A stretch of 64,000 nucleotides of DNA, taken from Pyrenula massariospora (taxonomy: Eukaryota; Ascomycota; Eurotiomycetes; Pyrenulales; Pyrenulaceae). Positions 56,280-64,000 of this stretch are shown piece after piece. A model generated the notes under the pieces. The model worked only from the letters and a program-made list of their open reading frames with translations. It had not been told where the DNA came from and did no database searches. Position 1 is the first letter of the stretch; each line of letters begins with the position of its first letter. The position numbers were made by a program, and so were the translations under genes. The stretch lies in the NCBI GenBank assembly GCA_021030905.1, contig JAGFMI010000002.1:2790001-2854000 (forward strand), in the 5' to 3' direction.

Positions 56280-57454
56280 TTAAGCCTCAATCCTTGAGCC
56301 TCTGCGCATAAATCTCTTCGACGCACTGGTGAGTGAAGACTTCACAGACGCGATGAATCCATTATTGGCGTAAGCCTGGCTCATATCCCACATCATTACC
56401 CCGCCAAAGCTGCTGAACTGCTTGCAATATTTGATGATGGGTGCCAGGTTCGATGGTGTCTGATATCCACTTCCGGCTGCCCCTGTGTTTGCCGGCACGC
56501 CGAGTAAGACCTTGACATTTGGATTGGCGGACTTAGTCTTAGCCCAATTATCCCACGTGGCAAAGTTAAAGTTATTCTGGGTTGAAGATCCGGCCACGAA
56601 GCTCTGTGTTCCACAGTAGTTGTTGTAAAATTGGACAAAAACGGCATCAAAGGGGACGCCGCCGCTTAGCATTTGATCATCCGCCGCGTCGGGGAAAGGA
56701 CATTGCGGCGCCGCGGTCAAAAGCCGATGCTTACTGGTATCCGCGTTCATCAGCGAGCGGAGCTGGTTGGCGAACGGTGCCATGTTCTGAACAGTGGCCT
56801 CGAAATCAAAGTCAAATCCGTCTACAGACGCAGAGCCGAAAGGTCGATTGGCGGAAGATCCTGACTGTTGGGGACCGAATGTGGCCCAGATCAGGTTGGC
56901 AGCAGCGACTGCTTCAGATGACGAAGAGAAACCTCCTTCGGTGTAGGTGGCCCCACCGATAGAGAGTAGGATCGTCTTTCCCTGGCTTTGACACGATGGA
57001 ATGTCCGCTCTGCCAACAATTAGCGAAACTTTTCGAAGTGGAGACGACCTTACGCTAATTCTGGGCAATTGAACTCGTTTGTGCCACTGAAGACGGTACA
57101 TTTGTCGCCTTGGTTCGCAAAATTCATCTCCGGCTGGCCGCCTTGACCGGTGATCACAGTAGCGAAAGCGAGCGGTATGATCTATTCACATCAGACATGA
57201 CCTGGGAGGAGATAGATCTATAAGGCTCACGTCAATGTTTGTATCTACCAGCGATTAGCTCATTTAATTATGGTTGGACCATGATACTAACTTGAGCAGT
57301 AAGTTGAAAGCCTTTGCTGGGCGAGATTTCCGCTTCCTTGGCCATAGGAGTTCTGACCCCAGTACACCGCGATGTTGCTGTTGGAGGACGAGCTGAATCC
57401 AGCCCACACTTGCTGCGCGGACGCAAAGAAAGGAACGAATTCAAATGAGCGCAT
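56280..57454 (-). CDS. Class III chitinase, GH18
   Basis: Four exons on the minus strand, 57454-57292, 57244-57231, 57181-57054 and 57009-56280, give 344 aa. Introns are 47, 49 and 44 bp; exon 2 is only 14 bp and codes TNID. The joined protein reads IAVYWGQNSYGQ near residue 30, then IIPLAFATVITGQGGQPEMNF, KTILLSIGGATY and the catalytic DGFDFDFE (residues about 165-172; Glu172 is the proton donor). The canonical motif is DGxDxDxE, so the site is intact. The YNN, GGVMMWDM motifs close the barrel. The first ~18 residues (MRSFEFVPFFASAQQVWA, then GFSS) could be a signal peptide but it is a weak one, so an extra upstream exon is possible. No chitin-binding or GPI signal is evident. Role: secreted hydrolysis of chitin in cell-wall turnover or nutrition. 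Confidence 0.9.
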
Positions 57455-57487
57455 GTTTGTTATCGTGTTTAGATCCGCGTTGTCCAA

Positions 57488-60400
57488 AATTATTTCGGCA
57501 AGGTGTCAGGTATCTTTATATCCGATGTTGCTCTGCTAGAGATCCGCGAGAGTCGTGTGCTACTCTTCCCAATGCAACTGTTACGTCTCAACCAGGCCTC
57601 TCCTGTCAAGCAGTCATGCACCAACTCATGCAGGGGTTAAGGAATACCGTGCTTTCAATGCACAGCATCTGGTACATGGACATCTGTAAGGGACAACGCC
57701 ATCTATCTCGCACAGGCCACGAGGCGGGCCGATCCTCATTGCAACTGATTCAGCAGTCGAGCTGTTTCTAGATTGGCTGAAACGAGACATCATATTCGGA
57801 GGGGTTTCCCGATTAGGCGAGAAGTGGTAAGAGATACTGCTGGGGATATCAGGGGAATTCCTTCAGCCCGACGGATAAGCGCTATGAGAAATGAGCTGTC
57901 ATGAGATGCAACAATACGATGGAGCACTGCTTAATTCCGGCGCCAAAAGACCGCATTAAAGCAAATAGAGAAAATTGCGGCGGGAGAGATCATCAGGCAA
58001 GCGTTGGCCGCCTAGCAATATTCCACCAGCCAGCTACAGATATCAAAGAGGCGATAAGAAGCCCTCGTGGCAGCTTCAGATAGCTTTGCGTTGGATGGAA
58101 GGCCAATGAAGAGCCATTCGAGGCACGGCATTTTCCTTTCTGATGGATATATTTTTGAAGATTGCTGCTGGGCTTTAGGGTCCGTTTCGCGGTATCTAAT
58201 GCAGCCACTGTCCTCAAAGCTTTTCTCCTAGGACCTGCAGGGGCACTTGCGCAATGATCATGGCGCCTCTCTCTGGCGCGTGCTGCTGTGGACGGATGGT
58301 CCGTGAGATGGTGAGTCCATGCAAAACTTCTGGGGTAGGCTGCGGAAATTCAGCGATTGGTTTCTGTATTGTACCGGAGATTATAGGGTTGCGTCAAACA
58401 GTTTAGAACGTGGCCAAAGGGTTGGAACACTAGGAGATTGGAGAGAAGATGCAGCGGTTGACGCCGATCACAAGATCGCTCACGTTGAGCTGTGGTTGTG
58501 GCCCTCGGTACCCTAATGCTTGGCACGAAGTCACGATCAATGAAACCTTCCTCATTCGGCCACCAGTCCCTCGTCCCCATCAGAACAAGCCAACGGATAC
58601 ACCTACCTTCATCTCTGCGGATACCCCCCTAATCGTAAATTCAGACGTTACACGCCGTTATCTTTCGGCGTTTCCTCCTAAACACGTGGGTTTACGGCTT
58701 GACTTGGCTTATGGTCGACATCTGGGTCATAGGTGGGATTCACTGTCGTGACTGTGCAGAACTCCACGTTTGTTCGAAAATTGACCAGGATCTTTGATCG
58801 TTTCAACTCCCGAGAAAGTCCGAGCTAGACGGGCCCTGCAATCGGTATCAGATCCCACACCTGCCCCCACGACGAGGAAGCAAAGATACTTGGAAATCTG
58901 ACCAATCATCAACCAACGGTTAGATGTCTAACATGACTTGTGTAGATGTGAATGTGACCTTGGTTGAGAAGATGCATCGACGGTAACCTTAGATGATCTA
59001 TAGGACAAAGGCTCAAGGCAAACAGTCACTCTGCCGGGGCCAGTACAGCGTCTCGATCTTTCTAGAGGAGTTTGATGTTGAGCGCCAACAATGGCATGGG
59101 CCGCACAATCAACCGTCCATAAGACTACTACGCCATCAAGAGCATCATTATATGAACGGCACTAAATATGCTCACTCGCCTTTCATGACAGCCGACACAG
59201 ACAACGGAATCTTCGTGAGCTCGTCTGTGGATACGCCGCGAGCCGGCCACCGCTAAGAGGAACCCTCTGTGACAGCCTTCTATTACTCGATGGCTGCTCT
59301 ATCAACGTGTACTAGACTCGACAAGGACGCGACAGGGGCGGGCAGACTGCAGCGGCCGTAGCTGCGTCGTAACCGTTACAGAGCTCGAATAAAGGCAAAC
59401 GGTTGCATCAATTCCGTACGAAAAGGTCGAGGTGCAGCATTTCGACAATCCTGCAAGGCCTCATAAAATTGTACCAAAGATTTTTTCCCTAGGTATGTTT
59501 GAGCTCCCTCTATATTTCCTTTTATTGACGACACAAGGGCCGTGTCTACTGGAGAATATGCGTCATACAGGGAAAGCCACGCTCTCGTTCGAACGACAAC
59601 AGAAAGCGTTGTATCACATGTTGTGGCGCCGGACGAGTGCTAGTAATAACCATTAGATGCGGCACGCGTTTTGAATGCCCACCATCTAACGACGACTGGA
59701 GGGCGTGGTGAAAGGCCGCGGATGAAGCTTATGAGCTAGGAACGAGTGGGAGGCGTCAAGGCGAAAATGCGACAGCGATGGATAGCTGAAGCGCAGGGTT
59801 ATTGCAATATCCGATGCAGGGCCTGAAGAGCTTGCGACCGTCGTTTTGGTGGAGTGGCCTGACAACAAGGGTTGATCTGCCGCGTGGTGCTGAGGTAAAG
59901 GGATCGATATTAACAGGTAGTAGCAATCTTCAATTTATCTGTGAGAGCACGAGACAAGTACTTGACAAGCGCCATGGAGGCTTGCCAAGCTGCGGAAATT
60001 TTCCTCGCCTCGGTGCTCGGCATTCGGTGAGCGTTTGTGAGTGTCTTTGTAGCAGGGATGGCGGTGACAGAATGAAAACGGTAAAATTGATTTCTGAATG
60101 TGGCATGGAGGACAACTTTGGCTGCTAGAGCAGTCACCGCTTCGACCGTGGGTATCCGTACGATGAAGCCACAACCCACGGGAATTCCTTCCAGGATGGT
60201 GCACAGTAAAAGCATTGGACTTGGAAGTAATCGACCTACGAGTTGTGCGCTGAGCTGGATGACCCCGCTTCTGCAGCCCCTATTCGCCCCTTTCTTTGTT
60301 CATGCAATAGAACGGAAAAATGAAGTCGCACAGAACCACGACGCTGAAAATTATCGGTCTTCATTGCCGCCACGACCACTTCTTAGGATGACGATCCTTT

Positions 60401-60773
60401 TCTCAGAAATCTTCTACAGCCAATTCTCATTGTAGACAGCCGTACCATTATATCCTACCGTATCCTGAGAGCTCGTCATTCAGATCTTGAAGACACGAGG
60501 CACAAGCAGCCCATTCGAGACCCCACGGCTCACAAGCTGCATAAACTTGTCTCCTATTGCTTCTAGGCCCCATCCTTGATTTCTCGAGAACCATTCCTCT
60601 CGCGTACTGGGGCCCAATCAGACGCATGGAAGGCAATTCCGACTCTGATCCTTCCGGAATGAGGTTTAGCCGCTTTCGCGTAGAGTGTCAGCTTTGGGTA
60701 TAGAAGTGGCCTCCTCCCTCGAGAAATTACCTTATCTTCCCAACTTTGTAGCTATTGCATTTCGCTCGCGAAA
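57488..60773. other. Gene-free stretch
   Basis: About 3.3 kb between the chitinase (-) and the O-methyltransferase (+). Only short frames of about 100 codons or fewer, on both strands, none recognised. No transposon features seen. Confidence 0.45.
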
Positions 60774-61645
60774 ATGTCTTCAACAATGAATATCTGGCTA
60801 CCTCTTGCGGACGGCATGCCAAACGGAAGGACACCGCCCGTGCTAGCATCAGAGCAAATTCTTAGATCCGAGAAGCTATACATGTATAAAGAAAATGATG
60901 ACGAGATCGACGACGGACGAGAAGAGAGGCTCTTAAAGTTCATCCACGACCGTCCCTCAACTGCTACGCTGCGTAATAACCCGGTGGCGATACTCGACGC
61001 GATTGATGAGTTCGGACAGACCAATGACTTTCTCATGACGATTGGCCCGTTGAAGCGCAAGACAGTTCGGAATGCTTTGTTTAGCATGGAGACGAAGCCA
61101 GTCACCGTACTCGATCTTGGTGCATACGTTGGCTACACTGCGTTGGCGTTAGGAACCAATTTGAGGGAGATTCATGGTAGCGGCCAAGCAAAGGTCTTGA
61201 GCTTCGAGCTGGAGCCTAGATGGGCAGCGATCACGAGCTCGCTCGCTGAGCTCGCAGGGCTGAAGGCCGTGATAGATGTTCACGTCGGTAAGGCAGACTC
61301 CTCGCTGAAACGTCTCGTTGCAGAAGGGATCTTGAGCAGGGGAAGCGTCGACGCCGTGATGCTGGATCATTGGGAGGACCGGTACTTACCCGACCTGCAA
61401 ATCATTGAGGAACTAGGTCTCTTGCACCAAGGAAGTATCGTCTTCGCAGACAACGTCTTTTTCCCCGGGGCGCCTGCATACCTTCAGTATGTCAGAGGCG
61501 GCAAAGCGAAATTGCAATATCAGAGTCAGGAGATAGAATCAATGATGCCGAATGGGTGGAAGGTGGGTCTACTATTTTCCTCGTACAATGTTCGAGCTAA
61601 CCGTTGCAGGATGCAATGGAGATCACTCGTGTCATCAAGGTTTAA
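60774..61645 (+). CDS. Catechol O-methyltransferase-like enzyme
   Basis: Two exons, 60774-61562 and 61610-61645, give 274 aa. The 47-bp intron (GTGGGT..CAG, branch GCTAACC) is followed by a 12-codon last exon, DAMEITRVIKV. Rossmann-type SAM-binding motif VLDLGAYVGYTALALG, the acidic residue of motif II (FELEP), then DAVMLDHWEDRYLPDL and FADNV, which hold the Mg-binding Asp/Asn residues of COMT-type enzymes. An N-terminal helix region (RLLKFIH.. ILDAIDEFGQTNDFLMTIGPLK) matches COMT substrate-side helices. Expected reaction: SAM-dependent methylation of a catechol or similar hydroxyl. Soluble, no targeting signal. If the intron is not spliced the frame continues to 61685 with an unrelated tail. 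Confidence 0.9.
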
Positions 61646-62414
61646 GGAGAAGGACAGGAGCATGGCCCGGACGTATTTTCTCTAAGTGAGCGGTAGGATA
61701 GGTGGAAACCGTCGCTTCAGGCGTCAGGCCGCTCATTCTAGCTCTCATTGCTGTCGTCTTAAGCGAGTTATGAATATTCAACGTTTAGCGGGTGCGATCA
61801 CGGAATTGCAGATATTTTTGGCGTGAAAATACTTCAGAAGCACGATCACTATCTCTGGCGGCAGCGAGTGAGGGCCAAAATTCTCCTTGACATCCCTCGC
61901 GCGCGCATCATCGTCCAATCACTCTGGTCATATTGGGTTCTGTGAGGCGGTGCCTGGGATACGTAAGAGAAGACTCCGAAGCGGTGGGTAGATATCGATG
62001 CTGATTCAAGTGTATCGGTCGCATCTTTGTTCATAGGACACTGGAGCAAAGAAAAGTCAGAATAAGTACGCAACATGTTCTTTAGAAGCTTGTTGGATGC
62101 ATTGTCTCTTTCATTCTTTGCGCGGTACGATCCACCCGCACGGAATTGATTGGGAAATCATCTGTTGATCCCACACAAACACGTACGTAGTATGGCCATC
62201 TTCGCGGGGAAAAGCGAGCACAAACACTTGCATATCACCCTAATTTTAACACTGGATCTAACGAGGCAAACCGATCCGGCCCCCCCTGGAGAAGCCTTCC
62301 CCGCCCGAAGCTCCGCCGCGCCGCGCACGTCGAGTAGGATTTTATAGAGGACGCTGTCCGCAGCTCCTACGTGAACGGTCTTTTGCACCTAGCATACACA
62401 TTCGGCACACCACC
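61646..62414. promoter_or_regulatory. Intergenic region upstream of DUF3445 gene
   Basis: About 770 bp between two plus-strand genes. It holds the COMT 3' end and the promoter of the DUF3445 gene. A C/G-rich block lies at about 62275-62335. No gene supported. Confidence 0.45.
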
Positions 62415-63766
62415 ATGGCTGGTCAGTCTCTCTTTGATTCGCTTCTATGGCATGTTCGATCGTGGGAAGATTTCAAGTCCGCCTCTATCTTTACCAAAAT
62501 CAACTACACCAACATTGCCCTTTGCGCCATATTCCTCGTTGTGGCTATAATACAAGCAAGAAATGGTCTTGTGAGTCGTTTGTCCATCTGCTGGGATTCT
62601 TGTTAACACATCGAAGAAAAAGCAGAAGGAGTTCGAGTCGGCCAAACATGCCGTATTAGAGGCCCGCGGCTTTCCTCCTATCGATAAATTGGAAGGATTC
62701 GACTGGGAGAAGACAGAACCATTCAAAGCTCGGCCATTCAAGAAGACCTATAACCTGACAATGGGTATGCGTTCATCTGAGTATCCTGGAGCCGTGGCTA
62801 ATCGCTTGTGAGATGATGATGTAGCCCTAGAGACTCTCAACCCTAATGAATTGATTTTGATGGACAAAAACTACCGAGACCGCATCAACTACCGGAAGGA
62901 AATAATGAAAGAACATTATAACAGTACAGTGGCAGTCAATGACGAGCGAATTCGGGACGGCGTGGCGGAATACTATACTTTCCTTATGGGAACGTATTTG
63001 CCGTCACGTTACCCGTCCATGTTCAAAGTTCATCACACCGAGTACGAATACGGGAAGGAAGCCCTCCTAGAAAATCTAGTCACGGGCGAGATACTCCCTA
63101 CAAAGCCGACGCGAGCGACCACTACGATACGTCTGTTGGAAATATTGGGCAAAACACTGGACGAGGACTTCCTCTTCCTCCTACCGTCAATAGATTATGA
63201 AAAGGACCACAGCTATATACTCGAGGCGTACATGACCTGCTGTCCATCGGGGTTTGATCCGCTAGAGAAACTTGGCAGGAAGCTCCGAGACATCCACGAA
63301 CCCGTACCTGGGTACAAGCAAAAGCTTGAATCCAGCATGGACAGATTTTTTGCAAAGATGGAGGTTGGAAGGTACGTGAAGAGAGCGAATTGGACCTTGA
63401 CCACCGGCACAGGACTATTCGCGGGGAGTGGCACACATGCGTATGAGGGAGACTCCTTGGAGCCGACCGAAGATCTTGATGTTGACCAGGTAGGTAAATC
63501 TAACCTTTTATCACTTTCGCTGACCACCACCACAGACATTTGTGCGCTGTGAGCGCCAGACGTTACACCGCCTCCCCAAGTCCAAGGCTCTTGTTTTCAG
63601 CTTCAAGACCTACCTCTACCCGCTCAAAGAGATTAAAGAGGAGGGTTCCGGAGAGGAAATGGCCCAAGCCATTGACGGACTGAAAGCAGGCAATGTGCCT
63701 GGTATGTACTTTTACAAACGAGGCTCCGTCTGGGGCGAGGCGGCCAAACGATACCTCCGAAGTTAG
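62415..63766 (+). CDS. DUF3445 protein, heme-dependent oxidative N-demethylase-like
   Basis: Four exons, 62415-62570, 62626-62764, 62825-63489 and 63536-63766, give 396 aa. Introns are 55, 60 and 46 bp with standard ends; the first could alternatively end 3 bp earlier, adding one Gln. An N-terminal membrane helix (about residues 32-50, NIALCAIFLVVAII) precedes the conserved body: YNLTMALETLNPNELILMDKNYRDRI, then DEDFLFLLPSIDYE, a PSGFDPLEKLGRKLRDIHEPVPGY block and ERQTLHRLPKSKALVFSFKTYLYP. This is the DUF3445 (HODM alpha-subunit-like) family. The bacterial founding member is a heme enzyme that oxidatively demethylates dimethylamine. The fungal members are membrane-anchored and of unknown substrate. 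Its stop codon is 5 bp from that of the homoserine dehydrogenase gene on the other strand. Confidence 0.85.
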
Positions 63767-63771
63767 GTAGG

Positions 63772-64000
63772 TCATCTTAGCCGCTCAATTACCTTGATCA
63801 GGTCTGCCGTAACACCCATCGCCGTGACAGCACCACCAGCACCCGCTCCTTGAACCACTAGTGGGTTTGCACCGTATCTATCGGTGTAGAAACAGATCAG
63901 ATTGTCGGTGCCCTTCAAGCTAGCAATTGGACTTCCCGGGTCCACCATCTCGAGCCCAACGCTCACCGCTTGCCGCAGAGAGTCGATGGATCCAACGTAT
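63772..64000 (-). CDS. HOM6: Homoserine dehydrogenase, C-terminal part
   Basis: A 75-codon fragment read on the minus strand to the TGA at 63772-63774; the 5' part lies beyond the window. GSPIASLKGTDNLICFYTDRYGANPLVVQGAGAGGAVTA and GVTADLIKV are the usual C-terminal block of homoserine dehydrogenase, including the NAD(P)-proximal Gly/Ala-rich segment. The enzyme reduces aspartate semialdehyde to homoserine, the branch point to Thr and Met, in the cytosol. Identification rests on this C-terminal block only. Confidence 0.9.
   Translation of the reverse strand, partial: YVGSIDSLRQAVSVGLEMVDPGSPIASLKGTDNLICFYTDRYGANPLVVQGAGAGGAVTAMGVTADLIKVIERLR

Noticed and set aside
1-64000. tRNA/rRNA genes, CRISPR arrays, transposases and reverse transcriptases
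   Set aside because: Scanned by eye for conserved boxes, direct-repeat arrays and catalytic motifs; none found. Covariance-model tRNA search was not possible here.

Overview
The window is nuclear DNA of a filamentous ascomycete (Pezizomycotina). Genes are eukaryotic. Many carry short introns of about 43-73 bp with GT..AG ends and CTAAC/CTGAC-type branch sites. The gene set is fungal: ATG11, a Def1-type CUE protein, an Nhp6-type HMG protein, a PTR2-type peptide transporter, a class III chitinase, an alternative NADH dehydrogenase and homoserine dehydrogenase. The genus cannot be read from the sequence; Eurotiomycetes or Dothideomycetes would fit. Exon joins below were derived by hand from splice consensus, reading frame and family expectation.

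Layout. Positions 1-3.9 kb hold no gene I can support. From 3.9 to 29.2 kb there is a run of ordinary genes: a six-helix membrane protein (+), an SDR oxidoreductase (+), an F-box/LRR-like protein (-), a putative mitochondrial protein (-) divergent from the Def1-like gene (+), a fungal protein of unknown function (-), an MFS carrier of bacterial NepI-like type (+), a type II NADH dehydrogenase-like flavoprotein (+), a small GFA/CENP-V zinc protein (-), a 967-aa protein with C-terminal membrane segments (-) and a two-helix membrane protein (+). From 29.8 to 43.3 kb: ATG11 (-) divergent from the NHP6 homologue (+), the peptide transporter (-) divergent from an HSL-type alpha/beta hydrolase (+), and a four-helix membrane protein (-).

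From 43.3 to 54.5 kb the window is gene-poor. It contains a decayed multi-exon gene (46.3-48.5 kb) whose last exon has a Cys pattern like DUF3716, and one MFS drug/metabolite transporter. From 54.5 kb onward comes an accessory-looking set: an intronless cytochrome P450, a secreted GH18 chitinase, a catechol O-methyltransferase-like enzyme and a DUF3445 (heme-dependent oxidative N-demethylase-like) protein. The 3' end of the homoserine dehydrogenase gene closes the window.

How the genes work together. Most are independent housekeeping functions: selective autophagy, Pol II turnover, chromatin architecture, respiration, peptide uptake and the Thr/Met pathway. The one candidate functional group is the MFS transporter, P450, O-methyltransferase and DUF3445 protein between 49.7 and 63.8 kb, which could be a small backbone-less tailoring or detoxification locus. 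This is inference from proximity only. The most checkable structural observations are a 4-bp first coding exon in the peptide transporter, a 14-bp internal exon in the chitinase, two putative 5'-UTR introns in NHP6 that remove every upstream ATG, and a sharp change in codon composition inside the NADH dehydrogenase gene.
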